Shown: in pieces, positions 48,527 through 58,309 of the stretch
Numbering within the stretch: position 1 is the stretch's first letter
How the letters are laid out: each line of letters opens with the position of its first letter
Origin: JAWCQZ01 sp038869515 [NCBI: Halobacteria archaeon]
Lineage (GTDB): Archaea; Halobacteriota; Syntropharchaeia; JACQPP01
Reading direction: 5' to 3'
Length of the DNA stretch: 64,000 nucleotides
Assembly: GCA_038869515.1 (NCBI GenBank)
Contig: JAWCQZ010000003.1
Span: 193,808 to 257,807, forward strand
Program-made: the position numbers and the translations under genes
The notes under the pieces: model-generated
Told to the model about the DNA's origin: nothing
Databases searched by the model: none
The model's input: the letters and a program-made list of their open reading frames with translations, nothing else

Positions 48527-49402
48527 CTACCTTCGCCCGAACAACCGGAACCGGGAGGGCGGCAGGGCCCCCGCGTCGGCCGATTGGTCCTTGCAGAGCC
48601 GCCAGACCCACCGGCCGAAGTCGGTGAGGGAGAATCGGTGGCTCCGCGCCTCCACCAGGTGGTAGTCCCAGGAGTCGTCGGTGAGCATCTCCAGGGCCCT
48701 CCGGATGCCCTTGGCGTAGTCCTCCCGGAGGAGGGACTGCATCTCCTGGTCCGCGGCGTTCAACTTCCGCTCGATCTCCTCGACCGTCAGACCCCGCTCG
48801 GACTGGGCGAGGACCTCCAGGACCTGGGACGTGTATTCCCGGCTCTGGACCCGCTTCCAGGCGTTGTCCATCTCGTTCTCCCTCCCCAGCCGCTTCTTCG
48901 CGGCCTCCTGCAGGACCAGGGTGGCGTAGTTGAGGGCCGCGAGGGCCGAGGTGTCGTCCACGGCGTCGGGGACCGTGATGCCGTTGGCGGAGATGGTCGC
49001 CCGCTGGAACTCGATGGCCTCCCGGGGCTGGCCCAGGAGGAGTTCGGTGACCGCCCGGAAGTAGTCCTCCCGCAGGGGCTCCCGCTCCACGTCGTAGGGG
49101 AATAGGGAGCCCCTCCGGACATCTAGGCTCGGGGCGAAGTCGGAGACCAGTTCGAGGAGGTCCCGCTGGATGCCCACCAGGTGGGCGGCGGCCGTGTCCC
49201 GTTCGTCGATGGCCCGCCGGAGGGTCCGGGCCTCCTGCTCCAGCTGGAACTGGAGTTTTCCGCTGATCCCCCGCCGGAGGAGGCGGTCAATCTCATCGAG
49301 GCGCGTCTTCTCCGGAGCCTGGGTGGCGGTCTTCTGCTTCGCCTTCCAATACTCGGCCGCCAGGAAGTTGGCACGCTCGTTGAAGGAGCCTCGGGGGGCC
49401 AT
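48527..49402 (-). CDS. Hypothetical helical protein with a winged-helix-like end
   Basis: A 291-residue soluble protein, not recognised. The first 85 residues form a charged helical/coiled-coil segment (GKLQFQLEQEARTLRRAIDE). Residues 190-265 look like a winged helix (QVLEVLAQSERGLTVEEIER, then LVEARSHRFSLTDFGRWVWR), suggesting nucleic-acid or protein binding. It ends basic (SRFRLFGRR). Confidence 0.65.
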   Translation of the reverse strand: MAPRGSFNERANFLAAEYWKAKQKTATQAPEKTRLDEIDRLLRRGISGKLQFQLEQEARTLRRAIDERDTAAAHLVGIQRDLLELVSDFAPSLDVRRGSLFPYDVEREPLREDYFRAVTELLLGQPREAIEFQRATISANGITVPDAVDDTSALAALNYATLVLQEAAKKRLGRENEMDNAWKRVQSREYTSQVLEVLAQSERGLTVEEIERKLNAADQEMQSLLREDYAKGIRRALEMLTDDSWDYHLVEARSHRFSLTDFGRWVWRLCKDQSADAGALPPSRFRLFGRR

Positions 49403-49554
49403 GGTCAGACCCGTTGCGCCCCCTGAACGTAAATCACCCGTTCCGGTCCCATCCCCCGGAGTGCACCCGGCGCAGCATATCGGTTACCCGGGCTCTTCGG
49501 GCGCGGCGTCTCTGTTTTGCGAAAGGTTTTGGGTCGCGACCGCCTCTCGGCGCC

Positions 49555-50391
49555 ATGGTCTCCACCGCTCTGGCCGCCGCCCTCGGGATGGTCGCATTCG
49601 CGGCCGCCTTCAGCTTCCTGCTGGGCCCCCTGGGCCGGAGGTGGGGGACCCTCGGCGCCACCCGCAGGCTGGCGCTCGCGGCCCTCGTCGGGCTCGGGAT
49701 CCCGGTCGCCCTCCGGCCGCCCTGGGAGGCGCTCGACGTTCTCCTGCCCCGGGCGTCCCTCCTGCTCCAGACCCTCGTTCTCATCGGCGCCTCCATGGGC
49801 TCGGCGAGCCTCCTCGAGCCCCGCCTCGGCAAGAGCGAATACCGCGTCCTCTTCCACGCCCTGGCGGGCGTCATCGTCCTCTTCCTCCTGTGGCGGGACC
49901 CCGGCGTCGCGCTGGGGGCGATCGCCCTCACCTTCTCCCTCTACCTCATCGCGGAGCGGGTCCGGCAGGCCCCCGACCCCAACCCGCTCACCGAGTTCGT
50001 GAAGCGGGTCATCGACCGGGCGGTCCGGCCCGAGGAGGGGAAGTGGTACACCCCCACCCCCCTCTTCCTCGCCGGCTCGATGGCGGTCATCGTGGCGTGG
50101 CCCGGGCAGGCCGTCGCCTCGGTGGCGGTCCTGGCGTTCGGAGACCCCGTCGCCGCCCTCGCCGGCTCCCGCTGGGGGGGCCGCAGGTTGCCCTGGAACC
50201 GCGACAAGTCGTGGGTGGGGACCGGCGCCTTCGCGGGGGTCGCCCTCGCCACGGCGCTCCTGCTCGGAAAACCCGCCTTCCCCGCCCTCGCCGTGGGGGT
50301 CGCCGCGGCCCTCGCCGAGTCCCTCCCCGGCCGGATGGACAACCTGCTGATCCCGCTGGCGGCCGGAATCACGGGAGAAACCCTTAAGTAA
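49555..50391 (+). CDS. SEC59/DGK1/VTE5-family membrane lipid kinase (dolichol or phytol kinase-like)
   Basis: A 278-residue membrane protein with eight or so helices. The CTP-binding kinase signature of the family is seen in AVASVAVLAFGDPVAALAGS, followed by RWGGRRLPWNRDKSWVGTGA and a C-terminal AALAESLPGRMDNLLIPL. Members phosphorylate dolichol, phytol or diacylglycerol with CTP. In an archaeon with AglB, dolichol (or archaeal isoprenoid alcohol) kinase is attractive but unproven. A TATA-like AAAGGTTTTGGG lies about 30 nt before the ATG. Longer in-frame extensions lack support. Confidence 0.75.
   Translation: MVSTALAAALGMVAFAAAFSFLLGPLGRRWGTLGATRRLALAALVGLGIPVALRPPWEALDVLLPRASLLLQTLVLIGASMGSASLLEPRLGKSEYRVLFHALAGVIVLFLLWRDPGVALGAIALTFSLYLIAERVRQAPDPNPLTEFVKRVIDRAVRPEEGKWYTPTPLFLAGSMAVIVAWPGQAVASVAVLAFGDPVAALAGSRWGGRRLPWNRDKSWVGTGAFAGVALATALLLGKPAFPALAVGVAAALAESLPGRMDNLLIPLAAGITGETLK
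50383..50391 (+). promoter_or_regulatory. Candidate rRNA promoter (TATA box)
   Basis: CTTAAGTAA overlaps the stop of the lipid kinase gene and would start a transcript near 50415, about 255 nt before mature 16S. Confidence 0.45.
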
Positions 50392-50414
50392 TCACGGGAA
50401 CGGAGGGTCAAACA

Positions 50415-50670
50415 GGGACGGAGTGGTGCTCCGTCATGTGGTCGCCGGGCGCGTCCTGCGCCCCGCGACGCGTCGTGGAACCTAAGGCGTCGGCCTCGAT
50501 GGGCGCAGAGCAACCGATGAGAGGCAGAGGCTCCAGCCACGACCCAACGTGGAGACGTGAGGAACGCATCGGCGTTCATGTCTGACGCGGGCCCCGGTCG
50601 AAGCCTCAGCGAGGCTTCGAAAGAACTCTTGCGATTCATCCGTCGGCGGCGCGAATCGCGCCCGCCGACA
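50415..50670 (+). other. Structured 16S leader, no gene
   Basis: No coding frame is convincing. Three perfect hairpins stand out: GACGGAG/CTCCGTC (50417-50435), TCGAAGCCTC/GAGGCTTCGA (50598-50620) and GTCGGCGG/CCGCCGAC (50642-50669), the last ending 1-2 nt before 16S. It looks like a rRNA leader with processing structure. Confidence 0.6.
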
Positions 50671-52147
<1,477 letters not shown>

Positions 52148-52198
52148 ATACAATTACTCCGGGGCCCGCGTCTACGTTTCCACTCCCGGCGCCGAGCA

Positions 52199-52250
52199 AC
52201 GGAGTCGTTGCCGACGGAACGAGAGGGTTTCCGCGTGGAGCGCGGCAACT
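52199..52250 (+). repeat. Intergenic repeat, copy 2 (after 16S)
   Basis: Reads ACGGAGTCGTTGCCGACGG, then AACGAGAGGGTTTCCG and GGAGCGCGGCAACTC. The ends are partly inverted (GTTGCCG with CGGCAAC). The first two blocks match the element at 45418-45474. It lies 50 nt after 16S, so it may be part of the rRNA trailer. Confidence 0.6.
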
Positions 52251-52498
52251 CAGACGAACAGCCTCTTCTCCAACTCCTGAATCCTTCCTTCCACCCTCCG
52301 GATAATCCGCCCGTGCTGGTCGTGGGCCCGCACCAGTTCATCCACGATTTCCGCCGAGACCCCGGCCCCCTTCGTCTCCTCAATTTGTCGCTCCAGGACC
52401 CGGCGGGAGGCCTTTTCCTCGATGACTTGGTTGCCGAGGACCCTGCGTTCCTGGTGGGCGTCATCGCCTCTGGGGGGAGGGGCGAGGGTGGTTGCCAT
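52250..52498 (-). CDS. Small helical/coiled-coil protein
   Basis: An 82-residue protein without recognised family: a charged helix (RRVLGNQVIEEKASRRVLER), then AEIVDELVRAHDQHGRIIRR with VEGRIQELEKRL as coiled coil. The start at 52498 is uncertain. It faces the 16S gene tail to tail. Confidence 0.55.
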   Translation of the reverse strand: MATTLAPPPRGDDAHQERRVLGNQVIEEKASRRVLERQIEETKGAGVSAEIVDELVRAHDQHGRIIRRVEGRIQELEKRLFV

Positions 52499-52575
52499 GG
52501 CCTTTCTATCTCTCTCCCGCAGGCAGATGAATCCCCTCGGAATCCGGGGTGAATGTGATCTACCCCTACCCGAGG

Positions 52576-52902
52576 CTACCTCACAATCTCCGCCACAATC
52601 TTGTCCTTCCCCTCCGGCTGGACCCGCACCGGCGTCCCCTTCCGTATCCCCAGGAACTTCGCCAGGCGCGTCGGCAGCCGGACCATCAGGGAGTTTCCCG
52701 CCACCCCCACCTTCCCGGAGGCATGGAGGCCGAAAAGGCCCCTCTGCTTGGCTTTCTCCTGGATGGCGTCCACCGTGGCCTCATCGAACCACTCTTCGCC
52801 GCACCGGGGGCACCGGTAGCCCCGGTAGGTCCCGATTCGGACCCCGTGGACCTCCATTGGAATCCGGGCTTGCCGCGCCTCCGCGCCGCAAATGCATTTC
52901 AT
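52576..52902 (-). CDS. Zinc-ribbon AbrB-type DNA-binding protein
   Basis: A 108-residue protein. Residues 1-45 resemble a YgiT/MqsA-type zinc finger (MKCICG, then RGYRCPRCGEEWFDEATVDA) with two Cys pairs; residues 65-108 are a SpoVT/AbrB swapped-hairpin domain (VAGNSLMVRLPTRLAKFLGI, then RKGTPVRVQPEGKDKIVAEI). Such proteins are antitoxins or local regulators; no toxin gene is seen next to it. The start is the ATG at 52902; an in-frame extension to 53208 is antisense to the nitrilase remnant. Confidence 0.82.
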   Translation of the reverse strand: MKCICGAEARQARIPMEVHGVRIGTYRGYRCPRCGEEWFDEATVDAIQEKAKQRGLFGLHASGKVGVAGNSLMVRLPTRLAKFLGIRKGTPVRVQPEGKDKIVAEIVR

Positions 52903-52930
52903 AGTCCCACCGCCGCGGGAAATACAGTGG

Positions 52931-53680
52931 CCACCCGGGACAGGTCCCCGGGCGTGTTGGATTTGCAATTGGACAAGGGTCGCCCCCTCTCCGAGCCCCT
53001 CGACGGTCCTGCGGCGACGTTCCACCGGAGACTCGCGAAGAAGCACGACGCCTGGGTCGGCGGATGCCTCTACGAAGGGGCCCCGCGCGGGTGCTTCGAT
53101 ACGTTTTTGCTGGCGGGCCCCGATGGCTCCGAGTTCACCCACCGCAAACGCACCCCTTTCGGCTGGGAGAACTATTTTTTCGAACCCGGGACCGACCCCA
53201 TCGTCCACGAGACGCCCCCCGGCAAGGTGGCGCTGGTGGTCTGCGCCGAGTCCTTCGACGCCCGGCTCCTGCGGGAGGCCGCGGCCGCCAAGCCCGACCT
53301 GGCCCTCATCGGCTACTCCGCTCCCGGCGGCGCCGGCTGGCTCCAGAAAATCCCGGGAGGCCTGCCCCGCGACGTGCTCCGGCGCACCTCCGCCCGGTGG
53401 GCCCGGGTCTGCGGGGCCCCGGTGGTGGTCTCCAGCGTCGCCGGGACGTGGAGGTCGGGGATTCCGGGCATCCCGTTCAAGGTCCGGATGGAGTTCCTGG
53501 GCCAGAGCGGCCTCCTCGATCCCTCCGGACGCCCATCTCGGTTCTGGAGCGGGAGGCGGGGGTAGCGGAGGGCTCGATTCCCGTCGGCCACGTTCCGCCC
53601 GCCGAGCCTCCTCCGGCGGGCCGCTGGGTCACCCGAATCCCCTGGTTTGCATCTCCCGTCGTCGCCCTCTCCCGCTGGAG
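52931..53680 (+). pseudogene. Carbon-nitrogen hydrolase (nitrilase family) remnant
   Basis: One frame (to a TAG at 53563) shows nitrilase features: DAWVGGCLYEG, the lysine region THRKRTPFGWENYFFEPGT, and the nucleophile strand VALVVCAESFDARLLREAA. The N-terminal 40-45 residues with the first catalytic Glu are absent; the frame starts at a GTG within what should be the middle of the first domain. At about 53530 the frame slips: GLLDPSGR should continue as PISVLEREAGVAEGSIPVGH, which is found in the next frame and runs to 53720. Truncation plus frameshift make a functional enzyme unlikely. The 3' end overlaps the methyltransferase gene tail to tail. Confidence 0.7.
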
Positions 53681-53692
53681 GGGCTCGAAGTC

Positions 53693-54391
53693 CTACGCCA
53701 GGTGGCGAAAGGGCTGCTGAATCCTCTCCAGCCTCCTCTGCGTCCGGTGCGCCACCCCGGGGTCCAGTTCAATCCCGCACCACCTTCGCCCCTGTTTCTG
53801 CGCGGCCTCCGCCACCGTCCCGTGGCCGAGGAAAGGGTCGAGGACGCTCCCGCCCGCAGGGCAGTGCCCCTCGATGACCGTCACGACCATCTCCTCCGGG
53901 AGCAGGTCATAGTTCTCCTGCGGCGGAGGCCGTGGCAGCGGCCAGAGCCCCCCGTGGGGCACCTCGCAGCCCTTGCGGCACTCCGCCCGGCCCCTGGAGA
54001 AGAAGAGCACGGTCTCCAGCATGGAGGCGGGAGCGTTCGGCGCCAGCCAGAGCGCGGGCAGGCCCGGCACGAACCCCGCCCTCTGGAGGGCGGCTCCGAC
54101 ACGCCACGGCATCCGGATGCCCTCGGGGTCCCCGAGAACCACGACGAACCAGCCCCCCGGCTTCAGGAGCCGCCTCGCATCGGCCCCCACAGCCCGGAGA
54201 GCCCGCAGATACCTCCCGGGGTCGCTCTCCGTCCCGACCTCCCCCCGCCGCTCGGCCTCCCCCGAGGGCCAGTAGGGGGGGCTGGTCAGGACGAGGTCGA
54301 AGGTCCGGCCCGGGAGCTTCGGGAGGAGGCGGCGGGCGTCGCCGGCCAGGACCCGGTTCTCCCAGAACGGGGGGCGAAGTCGGGGGTCCAT
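53693..54391 (-). CDS. Beta-class DNA methyltransferase (N4-cytosine or N6-adenine)
   Basis: A 232-residue amino-methyltransferase. Motif order is beta-class: the catalytic TSPPYW (motif IV) comes early (about 37-42) after FDLVL, and the SAM-binding SVLDPFLGHGTVAEAAQKQG (motif I) comes near the end (about 188-207), followed by WCGIELDPGVAHRT. The middle (about 95-160) would read the DNA target. There is no restriction enzyme gene nearby, so it may be a solitary methylase. The start ATG at 54391 precedes the first conserved segment by about 10 residues. Confidence 0.88.
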   Translation of the reverse strand: MDPRLRPPFWENRVLAGDARRLLPKLPGRTFDLVLTSPPYWPSGEAERRGEVGTESDPGRYLRALRAVGADARRLLKPGGWFVVVLGDPEGIRMPWRVGAALQRAGFVPGLPALWLAPNAPASMLETVLFFSRGRAECRKGCEVPHGGLWPLPRPPPQENYDLLPEEMVVTVIEGHCPAGGSVLDPFLGHGTVAEAAQKQGRRWCGIELDPGVAHRTQRRLERIQQPFRHLA

Positions 54392-54451
54392 GGGTCCCGC
54401 ATGGGGGCGCGGGAAGTGTAAAAGCGCGCCGGAATTTCGCGGCCCGGGGAA

Positions 54452-54460
54452 GGTTTAAAT
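54452..54460 (+). promoter_or_regulatory. TATA box of ribK-ribB
   Basis: GGTTTAAAT lies 34-42 nt before the ATG at 54494, leaving a leader of about 10-14 nt (with CCTCAAAA before ATG). No riboswitch-like structure fits in it. Confidence 0.6.
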
Positions 54461-54493
54461 CCCATTCCAGCAAACCTGGGACGATCCTCAAAA

Positions 54494-55180
54494 ATGAGAA
54501 AGCCTCCGGTCGTCGAGTTGAAGGCCCTCGCCCTCCTCGGGGCGGCCCAGGGCGCGGTCAAGATCTCCTCCTCGGCCCTCGCCGAGTCGTGGCGCACCAG
54601 CCCCCAGACTGCCGCCCGGCGGCTCCAGTCCCTGGAACGCCACGGTCTGGTGAAGCGGACGATGGTCCCTGGAGGGCAGAAGGTCGTCCTCACTCCCCTC
54701 GGACTCGACTCCCTGCGGAAGGAGTTCGCCGAGTACAAGCGCCTCTTCGGCGCGTCGGCGGCCACCGTTGCGCTCTGCGGGCAGGTGGTCACGGGCCTTG
54801 GCGAGGGCCAGTACTACGTCTCCCGCGAAGGCTACCTCCACCAGTTCCGCTCCCGCCTCGGCTTCGAGCCCTTTCCCGGGACCCTCAACCTGCGGCTCGA
54901 CCCCGACTCCGAAATCCAGCGCCACCGGCTCGACGAGGTTCCCGGCATCCCCATCGAGGGTTTCAAGACCGAGGAGCGGACCTTCGGTCCCGCGCGATGC
55001 TTCCGGGCCTCCATCGCCGCCGACAAGGCCCGCAAGCGGGTCCACCCCGAAGCCGCGGTCATCCTCCCCGAGCGGACCCACTACCCGCAGAACATGCTGG
55101 AACTGCTCGCCCCGGTCGAGCTCCGGCGCGCGCTGAAACTCCGGGACGGAGATGTGGTGACGGTCGAGGTTCCCCTATGA
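54494..55180 (+). CDS. ribK: CTP-dependent riboflavin kinase with N-terminal winged helix
   Basis: A 228-residue archaeal RibK that phosphorylates riboflavin to FMN using CTP. The C-terminal kinase domain (about 93-228) has CGQVVTGLGEGQYYVSREGY, FRSRLGFEPFPGTLNLRLD, and GDVVTVEVPL at the end. The first 90 residues are a winged helix (SSSALAESWRTSPQTAARRL, QSLERHGLVKR), making it a likely self- or pathway regulator, as in other archaeal RibK (RbkR-type) fusions. Overlaps ribB by ATGA. Confidence 0.95.
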   Translation: MRKPPVVELKALALLGAAQGAVKISSSALAESWRTSPQTAARRLQSLERHGLVKRTMVPGGQKVVLTPLGLDSLRKEFAEYKRLFGASAATVALCGQVVTGLGEGQYYVSREGYLHQFRSRLGFEPFPGTLNLRLDPDSEIQRHRLDEVPGIPIEGFKTEERTFGPARCFRASIAADKARKRVHPEAAVILPERTHYPQNMLELLAPVELRRALKLRDGDVVTVEVPL

Positions 55181-55887
55181 GCGCATCGGCTCCGGCCCGG
55201 AGAGTCGGGAAGGCCCTCGCTGACCTCCGCCGGGGCCGGCCGGTCCTCCTCTACGACGCCGACGACCGGGAGCGGGAGACCGACTTCGTCCAGGCCGCCC
55301 CTTTCGCCCGGCCCGCCGACGTGGCCCGCTTCCGGAGGGACGGCGGGGGGCTCATCTGCGTGGCGGTCCACCCCGGGGCGGCCGAGAGGCTGGGGCTGCC
55401 CTTCATGACCGACGTCCTGCGGAAGGCGGCGGGGAACGGCATGGCCACCCTGCGGAAGATGTCGGACCTCCGCCTCCCCTACGACGCCCGCTCCTCCTTC
55501 TCCCTCTGGGTGAACCACCGGGAGACCTTCACCGGCGTCACCGACCAGGACCGCGCCCGCACCATCCGGGAACTCGGCCGGGCCGTGGAGGAGGCGCTGC
55601 GGGGCGAGGCCGTGGACTTCGGCGAGAGGTTCCGGAGCCCCGGCCATGTCTCCATCTGCCGGGCGGCCGAGGGGCTCCTCGGGCGGAGGCAGGGGCAGAC
55701 CGAGTTGAGCGTCGCGCTGGCCCTGATGGCGGGCGTCCCCCCGGCCATGGTCATGTGCGAGATGATGGACGGGAGGACCGGGAACGCCCTCTCGAAAGGG
55801 CGGGCTCGGGCCTACGGGGAGCGGCACGGGCTGGTCTGGCTCCAGGGCGCCGAAGTCGTCGAGGCGTTTTCCGCTCTCGCCCGCTAA
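55177..55887 (+). CDS. ribB: 3,4-dihydroxy-2-butanone 4-phosphate synthase
   Basis: A 236-residue enzyme converting ribulose 5-phosphate to the four-carbon precursor of riboflavin. YDADDRERETDFVQAA is the acidic metal site, GGLICVAVHP and SLWVNHRETFTGVTDQDRAR are family segments, and GHVSICRAAEGLLGRRQGQT with ELSVALALMAGVPPAMVMCE matches the conserved GHTE-type block (here GQTE). Coupled to ribK by ATGA. With ribL at 4.4-5.2 kb the window has three flavin-pathway genes. Confidence 0.93.
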   Translation: MSASAPARRVGKALADLRRGRPVLLYDADDRERETDFVQAAPFARPADVARFRRDGGGLICVAVHPGAAERLGLPFMTDVLRKAAGNGMATLRKMSDLRLPYDARSSFSLWVNHRETFTGVTDQDRARTIRELGRAVEEALRGEAVDFGERFRSPGHVSICRAAEGLLGRRQGQTELSVALALMAGVPPAMVMCEMMDGRTGNALSKGRARAYGERHGLVWLQGAEVVEAFSALAR

Positions 55888-55903
55888 TGGGGGCTCGTCC
55901 AGG

Positions 55904-55949
55904 CGCAGAACTCTGACCCTCGCTTTGCTCTCTCGGGTCAAGTTCTGCG
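55904..55949. repeat. Palindromic element, GCAGAACTC family
   Basis: Outer arms CGCAGAACT (55904-55912) and AGTTCTGCG (55941-55949), inner arms TGACCC/GGGTCA, core TCGCTTTGCTCTCTCG. It sits between the converging ends of ribB and the ferredoxin gene. Confidence 0.8.
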
Positions 55950-55983
55950 GCGGCGTCGCCATTGATGGCAGTCCTGCAAAAAT

Positions 55984-56277
55984 TTACTCCTCCAGCTCGT
56001 GCATGCAACCGGTCTCCACGGTGCAGTTGGACCTGGGCCGCGCCACGCAGGTAAGGATGTATCCCCGGGCCTTCTGCGCGTCGTTGATGGCGATGGCCTC
56101 CCACTGGTCCACCCGCCCCTCCCGCAACTTCCCCGCGCAGGTGGTGCAGGTCCCCTCCCGGCAGTTGAAGTCGAGCATGACACCGTTCTTCTCGCAGGCG
56201 TCGAGAATGGTCTGCTCCTCGTCGCACTCGATCTCCCTGCCCTCGAAGACGAGGTTGATTTTATGCTTCTTGCCCAT
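55984..56277 (-). CDS. [2Fe-2S] ferredoxin, plant type
   Basis: A 97-residue electron carrier. FNCREGTCTTCAGKL supplies Cys39, Cys44 and Cys47, and YILTCVA supplies Cys77, the normal Cys-x4-Cys-x2-Cys-x29-Cys pattern. Two extra cysteines near the end (85, 91) are unusual. The ATG at 56277 fits the family start. Reductase and acceptor are not adjacent. Confidence 0.92.
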   Translation of the reverse strand: MGKKHKINLVFEGREIECDEEQTILDACEKNGVMLDFNCREGTCTTCAGKLREGRVDQWEAIAINDAQKARGYILTCVARPRSNCTVETGCMHELEE

Positions 56278-56341
56278 CGGTGGGTCTCACCCGGAGGAGC
56301 GGCAAAAACGTTTTCCGGGGTGCGGAAAGCGCGGAAACGGG

Positions 56342-58288
56342 TCAGGCCTTTCCGTAGAGTTCGCGGATTTTCCCCCGCAGCACCTTCTCCACCGGGCTCG
56401 TCGGCATCTCCTTCACGAAGACCACGCTCTTCGGCTTCTTGAAGTCGGCCACCTTCCCCTTGCACCAGTCGATGATTTCCCTCTCGGCCAGGCTGTGCCC
56501 GGGCTTCAACTGGACCACCGCCCGGATGGCCTGGCCCCACTGGGGGTCGGGGACTCCGATGACCGCCACCTCGGCCACCGCGGGGTGGGTCCGGATTGCC
56601 TCCTCGACCTCGAAGGGATAGATTTTCTCGCCGCCGCTGTTGATGGTCTCCTTCACCCGCTCGACGACGTAGAGGCTCCCCTCCTCGTCCATCCACCCGA
56701 GGTCGCCGCTCTTGAACCACCCGTCCACGATGGCCTCTTGCGTCTTCTCGGGGTCCTTGAAATACTCCTTCATGATGGTCTCCGACCTGTAGTGGATCTC
56801 CCCGACCTTGCGCGGGCCCACCGCCTTGCCCGATTCGTCCACGATGCGGACCTCGACGCCCGCCAGCGGCCGGCCGACCTTGCGGTCCACGACCCCCTCG
56901 GCCACGCCGTCCACCTGGACCGCCGTGACCGGGGCCATCTCGGTCTGCCCGAAGGCGTCCACGAGGAGGAGGTCCTTGAACTTCAGCAGGATTTTCCTCT
57001 TCATGTCGGCCGGCAGCACCGCCGCGCCCGAGAGGCCGAGGACCAGGGAGGAGGTGTCGTATCTGTCGAAGTCCGGGAACTCGACGAGCCGCTTCCACAT
57101 CGTCGGCACCATGACCGCGATCTGGAACTTCTCCCGCTGGAGGAGTTCGCAGGTCTCGCGCGGGTCGAAACTCGGACTCGTGGCGAAGACGAGGGCCTGG
57201 TTCCCCGAGGCGACCCAGGTGATGGGGCCGGAGGCGTAGCCCGCCATGTGGAAGAGCGGGGTCGTGCAGAACATCTTGGTCTGCGGGTCCATCCCCTTGA
57301 GGGCTCGGCGGGCCTGCTTGATGAAGGCCATGCCGAGTTTCTTGGAGCCCTCGATTTCGAACTCGCCCCGCAGGTTCAGGGCGAGGAGCCGCAGGGCCGC
57401 GAGGGGGCTCGGGGAGAGCAGGTTGGGGACCACCTTGTTGAAGAGGCGGGCCATGTTGCCGTGCCAGGTGACCGCGGCGTCGAATTTCTCTGGCTCGCCG
57501 GTCTCGAAGATGATGCGTCCCCCGGCGATGCGATTGGTCAGGGAGATGGTCTTGCCCCCCTCCTGGGCGAACCGGAAGACGAAGGTCTTGTCCCGGAAGG
57601 CGGGCCCCTCAGTGAGGGGCTTGGCGAGGCCGTCGAGGACCGCGAGGAAGGCCGCTTCCATGCGGCGGGCGAACTCCGGGGGGGCGGGCTTCCCCACCTT
57701 GGGGGGAATCTGGAGATAGACCCGGAGGAAGGAGTCGAGGTTGAGGAGGAAGTGGCGGTAGGTGAGAACCACCCCCTTCGGGAAGCCGGTCGTCCCGCCG
57801 GTGTAGCAGATGAGAGCGGTGTCGGTCTCCTTCACGGGGACCCGGACCTCCCGCGCGGAGCCCTTGATGCCGTCGTAGGCCTTGAACCCCGCCGGCGCCT
57901 TGCCGTTCCCGACGGCCACCACGTGGTCCAGCCCGGGAATCTTCTCCGCGTGGACCCGGTCCGCGAACTCCGCGTCCGTGAAGAGCGCCTTCGCCTCCGA
58001 GTTCTTCGCCACGTAGGCCACCTCGGGCGGGGCGTAGCGGTAGTTGAGGGGCACCGGGACCGCGCCCAGTTTGTGGGCGGCGAAGTTGATTTCGAGGAAC
58101 TCCGGCGAGTTCCGCATCATGATGGCGACCTTGTCCCCGCGGCCGACGCCCATCTCCCGGAGGCCGGCGGCGACGCGGTTGATTTCCCGGTTCACCTGGC
58201 TCCAGGTGAAGCGCCGCTCGCCGTGGACCAGGCAGTGGGCGTTGGGAATCTGGCGGGCGTAGGTGCGGATGAACTCGCCAAAGACCAT
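56342..58288 (-). CDS. AMP-forming acyl-CoA synthetase with a large insertion
   Basis: A 648-residue adenylate-forming enzyme. The P-loop is CYTGGTTGFPKGVVLTYRH (about 161-179), the A4 motif CTTPLFHMAGYASG (341-354), A5 VDAFGQTEMAP, A7 GWFKSGDLGWMDEEGSLYVV and A10 SPVEKVLRGKI with the catalytic lysine. Between the P-loop and A4 there are about 170 residues where most relatives have about 45; the extra part (about 195-330) is a helical/beta segment (KTISLTNRIAGGRIIFETGE). Substrate is unknown, probably a fatty or aromatic acid. Confidence 0.92.
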   Translation of the reverse strand: MVFGEFIRTYARQIPNAHCLVHGERRFTWSQVNREINRVAAGLREMGVGRGDKVAIMMRNSPEFLEINFAAHKLGAVPVPLNYRYAPPEVAYVAKNSEAKALFTDAEFADRVHAEKIPGLDHVVAVGNGKAPAGFKAYDGIKGSAREVRVPVKETDTALICYTGGTTGFPKGVVLTYRHFLLNLDSFLRVYLQIPPKVGKPAPPEFARRMEAAFLAVLDGLAKPLTEGPAFRDKTFVFRFAQEGGKTISLTNRIAGGRIIFETGEPEKFDAAVTWHGNMARLFNKVVPNLLSPSPLAALRLLALNLRGEFEIEGSKKLGMAFIKQARRALKGMDPQTKMFCTTPLFHMAGYASGPITWVASGNQALVFATSPSFDPRETCELLQREKFQIAVMVPTMWKRLVEFPDFDRYDTSSLVLGLSGAAVLPADMKRKILLKFKDLLLVDAFGQTEMAPVTAVQVDGVAEGVVDRKVGRPLAGVEVRIVDESGKAVGPRKVGEIHYRSETIMKEYFKDPEKTQEAIVDGWFKSGDLGWMDEEGSLYVVERVKETINSGGEKIYPFEVEEAIRTHPAVAEVAVIGVPDPQWGQAIRAVVQLKPGHSLAEREIIDWCKGKVADFKKPKSVVFVKEMPTSPVEKVLRGKIRELYGKA

Positions 58289-58309
58289 GGACTGCGATTC
58301 CCCGATCGC

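Noticed and set aside
50505-50590. Possible C/D box RNA in the 16S leader (CGATGA and CTGA-like boxes)
   Set aside because: The C box is imperfect, no good C'/D' pair is present, and the region is better explained as a rRNA leader.
53932-55887. A 651-residue plus-strand frame reaching into ribB
   Set aside because: Only the last 236 residues (from 55177) are RibB; the upstream part is Arg/Pro-rich shadow of the methyltransferase and ribK genes.
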